Shown here: one piece after another, positions 1-8,373 of the stretch | Layout: each line of letters opens with the position of its first letter | How positions within the stretch are numbered: position 1 is the first letter of the stretch | DNA from: CAWKGC01 sp963849005 | GTDB taxonomy: Bacteria; Pseudomonadota; Gammaproteobacteria; Burkholderiales; Usitatibacteraceae | DNA: 48,486 nucleotides | Reading direction: 5' to 3' | Assembly (NCBI GenBank): GCA_963849005.1 | Contig: CAWKGC010000001.1 | Span: forward strand, 1-48,486 | Translations under genes and position numbers: made by a program | The notes under the pieces: generated by a model | The model's input: only the letters and a program-made list of their open reading frames with translations | Databases searched by the model: none | What the model was told of the DNA's origin: nothing

Positions 1-60
1 CGTGAAGGCGTGAAGGCGGAGGTGGCACGGCACTGCGACAACGAGCCGCAGGTCACATGA
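1..60 (+). CDS. 3' end of an unidentified gene (partial)
   Basis: Frame 1 is open from the first base to a TGA at 58-60, and most of its codons end in G or C, as in the real genes of this window. Only 19 residues are visible, ending in NEPQVT, so no family can be assigned. The other two forward frames stop early in this stretch. It may equally be non-coding. The stretch from 61 to 239 up to the convergent AEC transporter holds nothing I can identify. Confidence 0.3.
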   Translation, partial: REGVKAEVARHCDNEPQVT

Positions 61-239
61 AGTGAAACAGGAAAACTGGCAGCGGCTGAGCCACAACGCA
101 TGAGCCGTAAACACGGGCCTCTGGCCGTTGCGCGGCTGATCTCCCCGCCCGGCTCAGGCCGCCCACATCGAGCAAGGCGGGCAATGGTCGCTTAGGGTCG
201 ACTTCGCCCGTCTGCAATCGGCCACAAGCGGACATTGAG

Positions 240-1187
240 TTACTTCGTCCCCATGCCGAGGCCCAAGTACCACACGAATGCGGAAAATGTTGCTGCAGAG
301 AGTGCGGTGCTGGCGACAATCGACGTAGAAATGCGTGCGACGTCCGATTCATGGCGCTGCGCGAAGATGAACACCCAACCCGCAGTGGGAAGCGCCGCCG
401 TCAAAACGCCCGCCGTTATCGTGAAGCGGTCAACTCCGAAAGCCAAGAGTGCCAGCCACACGACGAATGGATGAAGGAGCAACTTCCCGACTACCGGCAG
501 CGCGACAAGTGGAATGCCCTGCGTCGCACCCGGCCGGTAGAGTGTTACGCCGATCGCGAACAGCGCGCAAGGTCCTGCCGCGTTGGCCAAAAGGTTCATG
601 ATCTCGTTGATCGGCGTGGGCAGCTGCCAGCGTAGAGCCGAAAACGCTGCGCCCACTACGATACTGATGACAAAGGGGTTTGCTGCGGCGCGTGCAATCG
701 CGTCCCGTACCGCTTGGCGCCAACCCGACGAATGCGTGCCGTCGATCTGGGAGAGGGCAACCGCCACCGACGCCACAATCGTCATTTCGCAAATCGTTGC
801 CAACATCGCCGGAGAAGCAGCCGACGCCCCGAGCAGCGCGACGAGAAGCGGAATGCCTAGGTAGCCGATGTTGGTTGCACTCGCCGCGAGCCCGTAGAAC
901 GACGCATCGCGAAGCGTCGCCCCCATCGCACCGCGGGCGAAAGCGACCACCAGAAAAAGCGTGACGAGGCTGCCGACCGTGTACGCGATAAAGAACCGCC
1001 CATTCATTATCTCGGCGAACGCCGCGGTCGATGCGAACCGAAACAACAGTGCCGGAACCGCGAAGTACAGTAGAAATCCGTTGAACGCGGGCACTGCTGC
1101 GGAAGGTACCCAGTTCCTTCGCGCCGCGGCGTAACCGAAAAAAATCAGCGCGAAGAACGGAACAATGATCTTCGATACCGGATCCAC
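240..1187 (-). CDS. AEC family (auxin efflux carrier-like) transporter
   Basis: A 315-residue integral membrane protein of the AEC / membrane transport protein family (Mem_trans fold), whose bacterial members export small organic acids such as malate or malonate. The N-terminus (IIVPFFALIFFGYAAARR, then FLLYFAVPALLFRF) is the characteristic first pair of helices with the conserved P-A-L-L-F-R motif. About ten hydrophobic segments spread over the full length, which matches the usual 300-320 residues. The start is GTG at 1187, with a strong ribosome site (AAGGAGAGGG) just upstream. It is monocistronic. Nothing in the sequence tells the substrate. Confidence 0.85.
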   Translation of the reverse strand: MDPVSKIIVPFFALIFFGYAAARRNWVPSAAVPAFNGFLLYFAVPALLFRFASTAAFAEIMNGRFFIAYTVGSLVTLFLVVAFARGAMGATLRDASFYGLAASATNIGYLGIPLLVALLGASAASPAMLATICEMTIVASVAVALSQIDGTHSSGWRQAVRDAIARAAANPFVISIVVGAAFSALRWQLPTPINEIMNLLANAAGPCALFAIGVTLYRPGATQGIPLVALPVVGKLLLHPFVVWLALLAFGVDRFTITAGVLTAALPTAGWVFIFAQRHESDVARISTSIVASTALSAATFSAFVWYLGLGMGTK

Positions 1188-1271
1188 TTGACCCTCTCCT
1201 TCTACCTGCCTGCTTGATTCTAGCTTCCGAATGTCCGATTTGGGTCGACGGCGGACTTCGAGGCCGAGGTA

Positions 1272-1877
1272 CTACCCGCCCCCCGCAAGCTGCGCCTCGA
1301 GTTCGCGAATCCGCGCCTGCAGCGGCGCGATGACCGGGGCCAGCTCCTCTTCCGAATAGCGAGCGGTGATGTGCTGCGGGCAGTTCCAGTCGAAGCCCTC
1401 GACGTCGATCACGACGGCGCGTTCGATGCGCGCGCGATAGCCGGGCGCCCGCAGCGACTCGATGAGCTGCGGGTCTTCCGCGGCCTCCACGATGCGCGCG
1501 TGCCCCAGCACCTTCAGGCGCACCTTGTTGGCGTAGTCCATCAGCATCAGCGCCACCTTGTCGTTGCCGCTGAGGTTGCCGACCGAGACGTACTGCACGT
1601 TGCCGCGGAAGTCCGCGAACGCGATGCGGTGTTCGTCGAGCACCTTGAGGAAGCCCTTCGGCCCGCCGCGATGTTGCACGTACGGCCAGCCGGTCTCGCT
1701 CACCGTGGCCATGTAGAAGCTGTCGCGATCGGCGATGAATGCGGCCTCGTTCTCTCCGAGCGGGTCGCGCTCTTCGCCCGTTTCGGCGTGGCGCGCGTAA
1801 TGCGACCGGCTGCCGCCGCGCTCCTGGAGCGCTTGCACGGCGGGGGTGAAGGCGAGGTTGGCGAATCGGGCTCTCAT
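1272..1877 (-). CDS. Pyridoxamine 5'-phosphate oxidase-fold (PPOX) family protein
   Basis: A 201-residue soluble protein with the split-barrel flavin-binding fold. The typical core runs from about residue 40 to 165: FIADRDSFYMATVSETGWPY, then a QHRGGPKGF loop and FADFRGNVQYVSVGNL, which resemble the FMN-binding part of the large PPOX / MSMEG_1071-like subfamily. The C-terminus (EEELAPVIAPLQARIREL) is a short amphipathic helix found in the same family. GGAG lies 7 bases upstream of the ATG at 1877. It sits in the same direction as the YHS gene but 61 bases downstream of it. It is probably an FMN-dependent oxidoreductase; it is not PdxH itself, which differs in sequence and length. Confidence 0.8.
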   Translation of the reverse strand: MRARFANLAFTPAVQALQERGGSRSHYARHAETGEERDPLGENEAAFIADRDSFYMATVSETGWPYVQHRGGPKGFLKVLDEHRIAFADFRGNVQYVSVGNLSGNDKVALMLMDYANKVRLKVLGHARIVEAAEDPQLIESLRAPGYRARIERAVVIDVEGFDWNCPQHITARYSEEELAPVIAPLQARIRELEAQLAGGG

Positions 1878-1938
1878 GCGGGTTCTCCGGAAATGGGGGA
1901 AAGGCGGTCCGCGGCCGCCTTCCGTTGCTGCGCGACGA

Positions 1939-2400
1939 TCAGAGCTTCGGCCAGTTGGCGTCGGCCTTCGAGATGAAGCCCGAGGGGTCCTTTTCGAACA
2001 CCTTCTGGATGTCGGCGTTGAAGTTCAGGTAGAGCTTGCCACCGACGACCTTCCAGCCGTTGACCGGATCGACGTCGAAGAGCTTGCCGTTGGCCACGCC
2101 CCAGGTGCAGAAGCCGCCGTTCTGGGGAGCGTACTTGGCCGGGTCGGCCTTGAACGTATCGCGGTGTTCCTTCGAGACGAATTGCCATTTCACGCCGGCG
2201 TATTCGACGACGTACGAATCGGTGCCTTGCGCGGGCTTGCCGTCGGTGAAGTAGTTGACGACATCGTAGCCCTTGGCGCCCAGGCCGGCGTAGAGGGGAT
2301 TGTACGAGCCGCCGGCCTTGAGTTCGGCGTGGGCCGCGCCGGCAAACAGCGAGGCAACTGCCAGCGTGGCGCCGGCAACTTTGGAGGAGAACGAGGACAT
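1939..2400 (-). CDS. YHS domain-containing protein, periplasmic
   Basis: A 153-residue exported protein. A Sec signal peptide (MSSFSSKVAGATLAVASLFA, cleaved after AHA) is followed by a single YHS domain, with GYDVVNYFTDGKPAQG, the ligand-rich VVEYAGVKWQFVSKEHRDTF stretch, and a GGFCTWGVANG loop. This is the family often labelled 'YHS domain-containing (seleno)protein', in which the loop Cys may be Sec; here it is an ordinary Cys codon. The start at 2400 was chosen over an upstream in-frame ATG at 2499 because it carries AAAGGA at the right distance and begins the signal peptide. It is divergent from the LysR gene at 2541, a common arrangement of regulator and target. A role in metal handling is inferred from the fold only. 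Confidence 0.82.
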   Translation of the reverse strand: MSSFSSKVAGATLAVASLFAGAAHAELKAGGSYNPLYAGLGAKGYDVVNYFTDGKPAQGTDSYVVEYAGVKWQFVSKEHRDTFKADPAKYAPQNGGFCTWGVANGKLFDVDPVNGWKVVGGKLYLNFNADIQKVFEKDPSGFISKADANWPKL

Positions 2401-2540
2401 GGTGTGTTCCTTTCGGGGTTGGGTTGGTAGGGGCGCTGGGGTGATTGCCCTGCGCCTGGAAGCAATGTAGGGGTTTCCGTTGATCGAGAGAATAGTCATT
2501 TGCGCTAATTGATTCTTCCGATTATTGGTAGACTGCCGCC
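2401..2540. promoter_or_regulatory. Divergent promoter region between the YHS gene and the LysR gene
   Basis: These 140 bases separate two divergently transcribed genes and include an AT-richer patch at about 2497-2530 (TAATTGATTCTTCCGATTAT) that stands out in the otherwise GC-rich DNA. LysR regulators usually bind such shared regions, but I cannot pick out a convincing T-N11-A palindrome by eye. Confidence 0.4.
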
Positions 2541-3455
2541 ATGGTGGACCTGCTCGCCCTGCAGACCTTCGTGCGCATCGCCGACAGCGGCAGCCTGTCC
2601 GCGGCGGCGCGCGCCTCGGGACGGTCGCTGCCCGCGGTGTCGCGCTCGCTGGTGCAGCTCGAGGCGGACCTCGGCGTGCGATTGCTGCACCGGACGACGC
2701 GGCGCATCCATCTCACCGATGCAGGGGCGCAATACCTCGAGCACTGCCGCCGCATCCTTGCCGAGGTGGAAGAAGCGAATGCCAGCATCTCGGACCTCGG
2801 CGGCGCGCTGGCCGGCCCAATCACCCTCACCGCGCCGATCCTGTTCGGGCAGATGCACGTGGCGCCGGTGGTGACGGAATTCCTGTCGCTCCACCCCGGC
2901 GTGTCGGTGAACCTGATCCTCACCGACCGTTACGTGAACATCGTCGAGGAAGGCATCGACTTGGCGGTGCGCATCGGCAAGCTCACGGACTCCGGGCTGG
3001 TCGCGCGCAAGCTGGGCGAGGTGCGGCGCGTGGCGTGCGCGTCGCCCGCGTACCTGAAGCGCAAGGGCACGCCGAAAGCGCCGAAGGACCTCGCGGACCA
3101 CAACTGCCTGCAGTTCAGCGGGCTGTCGCCGACGCCTTACTGGGAGTTCGTCGAGGCGGGGAAGGCGCGGCAGGTGCGCGTGCAGGGGACGTTTTCCGCG
3201 ACGCATGGCGCGGCGGTGATCGACGCCGCGCGCGGCGGGCTGGGCATCGTTCGCGCCTTGTCCTACCAGTTGCAAGCGGCGGTGGCGGCGGGGGAGTTGC
3301 GTGTGGTGCTGCAGCGCTTCGAGCCTGCGCCGATCCCGGTCAATGCCGTGCTGCCTACGGGGCGGATGCTGCCCGCGCGCGTGCGGGCGCTGGCGGACTT
3401 GCTGCAGGAACGGATGAAGGGGAAGGACTTCAAGATACTCGCGGCTGCGAAGTAG
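2541..3455 (+). CDS. LysR family transcriptional regulator
   Basis: A 304-residue LysR-type regulator. The N-terminal winged helix-turn-helix covers residues 1-60 (LLALQTFVRIADSGSLSAAA, then RSLPAVSRSLVQLEADLGVR, then LLHRTTRRIHLTDAG), followed by the linker helix and a periplasmic-binding-protein-like effector domain (about residues 90-295) starting PITLTAPILFGQMHVAPVV. Length is normal for the family. It is divergent from the YHS-domain gene, which is the most likely target together with its own promoter. The effector cannot be deduced. Its 3' end overlaps the convergent ABC exporter gene by 26 bases. Confidence 0.9.
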   Translation: MVDLLALQTFVRIADSGSLSAAARASGRSLPAVSRSLVQLEADLGVRLLHRTTRRIHLTDAGAQYLEHCRRILAEVEEANASISDLGGALAGPITLTAPILFGQMHVAPVVTEFLSLHPGVSVNLILTDRYVNIVEEGIDLAVRIGKLTDSGLVARKLGEVRRVACASPAYLKRKGTPKAPKDLADHNCLQFSGLSPTPYWEFVEAGKARQVRVQGTFSATHGAAVIDAARGGLGIVRALSYQLQAAVAAGELRVVLQRFEPAPIPVNAVLPTGRMLPARVRALADLLQERMKGKDFKILAAAK

Positions 3456-5580
3456 GATTCCCCGCGATATCGGCAGCCCGGCGCAAGTCCTGCACCACCC
3501 GCCCGCTCTGCAGCACGATCACCCGGCCCGCGGAGGCGATGGTCTCGGGCCTGTGGGCGATGATGATTCGCGTGAGGGAAAGCTTCTTGATCGCCTCGTT
3601 CACCGCCTTCTCGCGGTGGATGTCGAGGGCGCTGGTGGCCTCGTCGAGGAACAGTATCGAAGGCTTCTTGTAGAGGGCGCGGGCCAGCAGGATGCGCTGC
3701 TTCTGCCCCCCGGAAAGCGCGGCACCCATGTCGCCGATCAGCGTGTTGTAGCCCATCGGCATCGCGGTGATCTCTTCGTGCACCGACGCGAGCCTCGCGG
3801 CATGCTCGATCTCGTCATGGCTCGGGCTGGCGTCGAAAAAGCTGATGTTGTCGCCGATCGATCCGGCAAAAAGGTGGTCGTCCTGCATGACCGTGCCGAC
3901 CAGCCTGCGGTACTGGGCGAGGCCGAGGCGCTGCACATCGATGCCGCCGACGCGGATCTTCCCGTCTGTGGGAAGCAGCAGCCCCAGCATCAGCTTGACG
4001 AGCGTGGTCTTGCCGCCGCCGGATGCGCCTACGATCGCGACCGATTCGCCGGGCTCGATGCGAAACGCGCAGTTCTGCAGGACAAATGGCTCGGTATCGG
4101 AATAGCGGAAGGAGAGGTCGCTCACCTCGAGCGAGGCCTCGATCGTCGAAGGCGCGGCCGCGGCGCTTTCCTCCTCGGGCGGAGTCAGCACGATGTCGGC
4201 AAGGCGCTCCGCCTGCAGTTGCAGCATCTTCAGTTCGATCAGCTTGTCGATGAGCCCGCTCACGCGCGCTGAGAACTGCTCCTTGTAGGCGACGAAAGCG
4301 AACAGCATTCCGATCGAGAACGCGCTGTCGAGCACCAATGTCGCGCCGACCCAGACGATGGCCACTTTCTCGCCGCCGAACAGCAGGCCGTTCGCGGACC
4401 GGAACACCAGGCCGAGCTTCTGCGTGGACAATTCCCGGTTCATCGTATCGACGACCAGGTTCAGCCACCTCGAACGGCGGATCTCCTGCCGCCCGAACAG
4501 CTTTATCGACTGGATGCCGCGCACGGTCTCGAGGAAGTGGCTCTGCTGCCGCGCCGAGTGGACGATGTGCTCCTCGGTCGAACGCCTGAGCGGCGCGTAC
4601 ACCGCCCACCGGAGCGCTCCGTAGGCCGCCACTGCAGCGACCGCGATTGCGGTGAGCCATGCGCTGTATGCCAACATCATCGCCAGCGTCGCGATCGCCA
4701 TCAGGCCGTCGATCACCGCTTCGACAAAGCTGGTGGTGAGCGTCTTCTGGATCGTCGAGACCGAGCCGAATCGCGACACCACGTCGCCGAGGTGGCGCTT
4801 CTCGAAGTAGCTGACGGGAAGCTTGAGCAGGTGCGAGAAAACGTTGGCCACCCACTGCAGGTTGAGCGTCGTGCCCAGGTAGAGCACCACCCAGGAACGC
4901 AACGCCGTCACCGCAACCTGCACTGCCGCAAGCAACAGGAATCCCAGTCCCAGTATCGTGAGCAGTTCGCGGTCCGCCGACACCACGGCGCCATCTACCA
5001 CCCACTGCATGTAGAAGGGCGAGACGATCGCAATGGCCTGCAGTACCAGCGCGAGCGCGAGGATCTGCACCAGCGACCGCTTCAGCCCGGTGACGCGCCC
5101 CATCAGGTCGCTCAGGCGGATCTGCCGGCGTTCGTCCCGCGGCGCGAAACCCGGGGTGGGAGTCAGCTCGAGCGCGATGCCGGTGAAGTGCTTCGAAACT
5201 TCCGCCATCGGCATGCGCCGGATGCCGAAGGCCGGGTCGTAGATCGTTGCCGCGCCACGCTCGACGCTCTTCAGGACGACGAAATGGTTCAGGTCCCAAT
5301 GCAGCACGCAGGGCGTGTCCAGCTTCGGCACGTCGTCGAGCTCGAGGCGCAACGCGCGCGGCGCGAGGTTCAGCTGCCCCGCGACCTGCATCAGGTAGGC
5401 AAGCGTCGCGCCCTTGAGAGAGACGGTGAACCTGCGCCGCAGGCTGGCGAGGTCGATGCGGTGGCCGTGGAAATTGGCGACCATGCCCAGGCTGGCCAGC
5501 CCGCACTCCGCGGCCTCCGTCTGCAGGAGCAGCGGGAGCTTCTCGTGAAAGCCGAGATTCAAGCCGGCGAGGACGTTCAC
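3430..5580 (-). CDS. Peptidase domain-containing ABC transporter (C39 family, double-glycine peptide exporter)
   Basis: A 716-residue PCAT: an inner-membrane ABC exporter that cleaves double-glycine leaders and exports the cores. Residues 1-135 are the C39 cysteine peptidase with oxyanion Gln20, catalytic Cys26 (TEAAECGLASLG), His99 (WDLNHFVVL) and Asp115 (YDPAFG). Six membrane helices follow at about 165-440. The ATPase has Walker A GASGGGKTT at 518, the signature LSGGQKQR at 622, Walker B ILFLDEA at 642 and the switch His near 676. The GTG start at 5580 overlaps the adaptor stop (GTGA) and has GGGGAGAAAGGC upstream; the ATG at 5622 would lie inside the adaptor gene. All catalytic residues are present, so it should be active on the peptides encoded at 7.8-8.5 kb. 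Confidence 0.92.
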   Translation of the reverse strand: MNVLAGLNLGFHEKLPLLLQTEAAECGLASLGMVANFHGHRIDLASLRRRFTVSLKGATLAYLMQVAGQLNLAPRALRLELDDVPKLDTPCVLHWDLNHFVVLKSVERGAATIYDPAFGIRRMPMAEVSKHFTGIALELTPTPGFAPRDERRQIRLSDLMGRVTGLKRSLVQILALALVLQAIAIVSPFYMQWVVDGAVVSADRELLTILGLGFLLLAAVQVAVTALRSWVVLYLGTTLNLQWVANVFSHLLKLPVSYFEKRHLGDVVSRFGSVSTIQKTLTTSFVEAVIDGLMAIATLAMMLAYSAWLTAIAVAAVAAYGALRWAVYAPLRRSTEEHIVHSARQQSHFLETVRGIQSIKLFGRQEIRRSRWLNLVVDTMNRELSTQKLGLVFRSANGLLFGGEKVAIVWVGATLVLDSAFSIGMLFAFVAYKEQFSARVSGLIDKLIELKMLQLQAERLADIVLTPPEEESAAAAPSTIEASLEVSDLSFRYSDTEPFVLQNCAFRIEPGESVAIVGASGGGKTTLVKLMLGLLLPTDGKIRVGGIDVQRLGLAQYRRLVGTVMQDDHLFAGSIGDNISFFDASPSHDEIEHAARLASVHEEITAMPMGYNTLIGDMGAALSGGQKQRILLARALYKKPSILFLDEATSALDIHREKAVNEAIKKLSLTRIIIAHRPETIASAGRVIVLQSGRVVQDLRRAADIAGNPTSQPRVS

Positions 5581-6827
5581 GCCTTTCTCCCCGCAAGGCT
5601 GTAGAGCGGCTCGAATACCCATTCGATCAGGCGGCGGCGATCGACGATGACGTCGGCCTCGACCGCCATTCCGGCGTGCAGTGGCTGCGGCTCGCCGTAC
5701 GCGAGCACCTGCTGGCGCTCGAGCGCGACGCGGATGCGGTAGACGGGTTCGCGCGAAGGCTCGCTGACCGGTTGCGCGATCTCCGACGGAGCGACCGCGC
5801 TTTTCGACACAGCCACCACGGTGCCCCGATGGATGCCGAACTTCTGGTAAGGGTAGGCCTGGTAGCGAAGCTGCACCTCCTGGCCCGGCCGGACAAAGCC
5901 GATCGATCGCGAAGGCGCGAAGAGGTGGACTTCCATCGCGGCCCCTGCCGGCGAGAGGGTCGCAAGCATCGCACCGGGCACCGCCGGCTGGCCGCGCTCG
6001 GCAAGAAGAGTGGCGACGACGCCATCGTGCGGCGCCCGGATCAGCAGCTCGCGGTGCGCATCGTTTTCGACCTCACCCTGCGCGATCGAGTTCGATTCCC
6101 TTTGCAGCGCGTCGATCTGCGAACGAACCCTCAGGTCCGCCGACCGCAGGTCGCTTTCGACGCTGGCGATCTCCCGGTCGGCGGCGACTTGCTGGCGCAG
6201 CAGGCCGGCAATGCGCGACTCGGCATCGAGCAGCTCCTCTTGCTGCTGCTCCCTTTGCATCGGCGAAATGAAGCCCTTTTTTTCGAGCTGCTCGAAGCGG
6301 CCGGCGCGGCTGCGTGTCAGGTCGATGCGCCGGCGATGCGCCTCGATCTCGTCATGGAGCAAGGAGCGTTCCGTTCGCAGGCTGGCGAGCCGGCTTTCCT
6401 GCGCGCCTTTCGCGAGGAGTGCGAGCGCGTGCTGCCGTTCGGCCTCGCGCGCGAGCGACTCGCGTCGCTCGCCGGAGAGCCGATTGATGGCGCTCTCCAC
6501 GCCCCCCTTCGCGCCGGACCGCTCGGCCGTGAGCGTCATCAGGGCTTCGCCGGCGCCCACCTTCGCGCCTTCGGCCACATAGACGTCCCGCACCATCATT
6601 CCGGCCAGAGGCGTGACGATCTTCACGATCCCGACTGCCGGCAGGACCGTGCCCGCGACACGGGTCTTCTTCGTGTAGTCCTGAAGCACGAGGAACGCGC
6701 CGGCCACCACGCAGAAGCCCGCGAACACGAGCGTGAGCAGGCTGAAGGAGAGCGGTCGGACCAGCGCGATTTCGCCCAGCCAGGTGTTGGCTCGGTTCTC
6801 CGCCACTTCTTCGCGGATACGCATCAT
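5577..6827 (-). CDS. HlyD family periplasmic adaptor subunit
   Basis: A 416-residue membrane fusion protein that should link the C39 exporter to an outer-membrane channel. One membrane anchor lies at about residues 28-50 (LLTLVFAGFCVVAGAFLVL). A biotinyl-lipoyl half motif follows (IVTPLAGMMVRDVYVAEGAK), then a long coiled coil at about 105-245 rich in Glu, Arg and Leu, the second lipoyl half (LIRAPHDGVVATLLAERGQ) and a beta-barrel. Length and order fit the HlyD/CvaA type that goes with bacteriocin exporters. It is translationally coupled to the exporter by a 4-base overlap. No TolC-like gene is in the operon; the TolC homologue at 37.6-39 kb could serve. Confidence 0.9.
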   Translation of the reverse strand: MMRIREEVAENRANTWLGEIALVRPLSFSLLTLVFAGFCVVAGAFLVLQDYTKKTRVAGTVLPAVGIVKIVTPLAGMMVRDVYVAEGAKVGAGEALMTLTAERSGAKGGVESAINRLSGERRESLAREAERQHALALLAKGAQESRLASLRTERSLLHDEIEAHRRRIDLTRSRAGRFEQLEKKGFISPMQREQQQEELLDAESRIAGLLRQQVAADREIASVESDLRSADLRVRSQIDALQRESNSIAQGEVENDAHRELLIRAPHDGVVATLLAERGQPAVPGAMLATLSPAGAAMEVHLFAPSRSIGFVRPGQEVQLRYQAYPYQKFGIHRGTVVAVSKSAVAPSEIAQPVSEPSREPVYRIRVALERQQVLAYGEPQPLHAGMAVEADVIVDRRRLIEWVFEPLYSLAGRKA

Positions 6828-6850
6828 GTTCGGCTCGACTTTCGCGCGAT

Positions 6851-7558
6851 TCAGAGCCGGCGGACAAAGAGCACAATCAAAGGCAAGCAGATAATTGCCA
6901 AAACCACTTCAACGGCCCAACTCGAAAGAATTCCTGCGGTAGCCGGGTCCTTCACGAGAAATAGTCTCTGCAATGCAGGTACGGTCACGATTGAGTTGTA
7001 CATGGCATGCAACAGGATGCTCGCGAAAAGTGAGCGATACCTGATGGCAACCAAGGCGTAAATCACGCCCAGGCCAGCGGTCACGATGGCGCCCTTGAAG
7101 TGAAGAACGCCGAAGAAGATCGAGCTTAGGACAATCGCCCACTTCAAACCGTACCGCTCCTTCAACGCTCCCATTACAAGGCCCCGATTGAGGATTTCCT
7201 CAACGATTGGTGCAAGGACGCACCCGGCCAAGAGGTCGAGGAAAATCGATAGTCGCGGAAACGTCTATTGAAGACTCGGCGCATAGGCCCACAAGCCATA
7301 CGCGAGGCTCGGCGAAGCAACAATGCTTGCATAGACCACGAGAATCGCATGCAAGCCGAAAGCCCAGGTAAGAGCTACGAGAAGCGCAAGGGAGAGGAAT
7401 CTCCACTCCAGATGCGGTTTCGGGCGTGAAAACAAGGCGGGCAAGGCGGCCCTGAACTGCGGCAAGGCGAAGACCATCACGGCAACGAAGGCGAATTGCA
7501 TCAGCACGAAAAGCGTAGCCTTAGCGGGCCCTATCAGGTCGGAGGGAACGCGATCCAC
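6851..7558 (-). pseudogene. CPBP family intramembrane metalloprotease, interrupted by an in-frame amber codon
   Basis: One reading frame runs from GTG 7558 to the stop at 6851 with a single TAG at 7265-7267. The upstream 97 residues hold hydrophobic helices (FVLMQFAFVAVMVFALPQ; LALLVALTWAFGLHAILVVY). The downstream part contains the CPBP (CAAX protease / bacteriocin-processing, Abi) motifs in order: EEILNRG, FFGVLHFK and HAMYNS, which carry the metal-binding Glu and His residues. Together they give about 235 residues, normal for the family. Both halves stay in the same frame, so a point change or base-call error made the stop rather than an indel. The gene lies between the peptide precursors and their exporter, where CPBP proteases commonly act in maturation or immunity. 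The product would be non-functional if the stop is real. Confidence 0.75.
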
Positions 7559-7757
7559 GAGAACGACGTGCGAGATGAGATTTGCCGCGATCAGTACAGA
7601 TCGACATCAACACAATAATCTGAAATGGCGCGAACGTCTTTCAGGGATGGCGGGAAGGACTCTCCTGCATCGCGTACTTGGAGCGTTTTTCATCATTCCT
7701 CCAGGCTGGGTGGTCACAGTTACTTTACGCCGCAAAATCACCGATGTTTCCGGGCAA

Positions 7758-7785
7758 CCGGCCAGCAGCATAAGTTGCTGGCCGG
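7758..7785 (-). terminator. Strong hairpin downstream of the third peptide gene
   Basis: A perfect 10-bp inverted repeat (CCGGCCAGCA / TGCTGGCCGG) with an 8-base loop lies just after the stop at 7794 of the shifted frame of the third precursor gene. There is no good T-run on either strand, so it may be an attenuator or mRNA-stabilising hairpin that lowers expression of the exporter genes relative to the peptides rather than a full terminator. Confidence 0.4.
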
Positions 7786-7793
7786 ATCCAGTT

Positions 7794-8076
7794 TCACAGC
7801 GGCTTGATCGATTTTGCAACCGTTTCGATGATATGCGAGGTTCCTTCCACGACACCATCGTAGGTTCCTCTGAGCGCGCTCCCGAGGTATGGGGTAGTTT
7901 GACGTAACGAAAGTCCCACCGTAGCCAATCTGTACGACAGTGCTGCATTCCCCTGCCCCTCCTGCCACCTCCGAAACCTGCGCTTCTGCAAGAGCTTCAA
8001 CCGGCGCCGGATCCGTCTGGTGCGTTCGAACGACATCCTTCACGTCCTTCACTTCCTTGACATCATTGGTATCCAT
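7794..8076 (-). CDS. Third double-glycine leader peptide precursor (probable single-base frameshift)
   Basis: Starts at ATG 8076 behind a strong ribosome site (AAAAAGGAGATAAGC). The 40-residue leader is long and charged and ends QVSEVAGG; the core begins AGECSTVVQIGYGGTFVT. In the given sequence the frame runs on to a stop at 7738 (112 residues) with an Arg-rich, unpeptide-like tail. If one A is removed from the AAA at 7898-7900, the frame instead continues TTPYLGSALRGTYDGVVEG and ends HIIETVAKSIKPL at 7794, directly before the hairpin at 7758. This 93-residue version has a smooth small-residue, helical core like class II bacteriocins, so I take it as the true product. The unshifted 112-residue protein remains possible. 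Confidence 0.6.
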
Positions 8077-8102
8077 GCTTATCTCCTTTTTCGTTGGCGT
8101 GA

Positions 8103-8276
8103 TCAAGCGTTGATGACGGGCATCGGAATCGGGTTCTTCCGTGGCAATCCGCCGAACGGATCCGGGAACGGGTCGCCGATGCCCGGCATGGGCAGGATGA
8201 TGATGGGCTGCGGGATGCATCCGTCCTTTACTCCGCCCGAGACGTCGGGCACGTCGTCCCTGTCGATCTCTTTCAT
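8103..8276 (-). CDS. Second double-glycine leader peptide precursor, proline-rich core
   Basis: A 57-residue precursor with the 15-residue leader MKEIDRDDVPDVSGG, followed by a 42-residue core with 12 prolines (KDGCIPQPIIILPMPGIG, then DPFPDPFGGLPRKNPIPMP) and one Cys. AAAGGAGAT sits 6 bases before the ATG. The double-Gly site and the position upstream of a C39 exporter mark it as an exporter substrate. The core matches no bacteriocin family I recognise: the alternating Pro/hydrophobic and Pro/Phe repeats suggest an extended, polyproline-like peptide. No lanthipeptide, radical SAM or other modifying enzyme is encoded nearby, so it is probably secreted unmodified. It lies 26 bases upstream of the third precursor and 97 bases downstream of the first. 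Confidence 0.75.
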   Translation of the reverse strand: MKEIDRDDVPDVSGGVKDGCIPQPIIILPMPGIGDPFPDPFGGLPRKNPIPMPVINA

Positions 8277-8373
8277 GTCGATCTCCTTTGCTGATGGTGG
8301 TTGGGCTTGGTGGCCCGCGGCGTCGGTCCCAACCGTGCCGGCGCCCGGGCTTGTTGCAATGGGGCTAGGCCGG

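Noticed and set aside
53..352. A 99-codon minus-strand frame near the left end
   Set aside because: It overlaps the 3' end of the AEC gene, has no ribosome site, and its composition does not look like protein.
5676..7061. A 461-codon open frame on the plus strand
   Set aside because: It is antisense to the HlyD adaptor and the CPBP gene. There is no family resemblance.
7265..7558. A separate 97-residue membrane protein
   Set aside because: It is in the same frame as the downstream CPBP motifs, with only one TAG between them, so it is treated as the N-terminal half of one gene.
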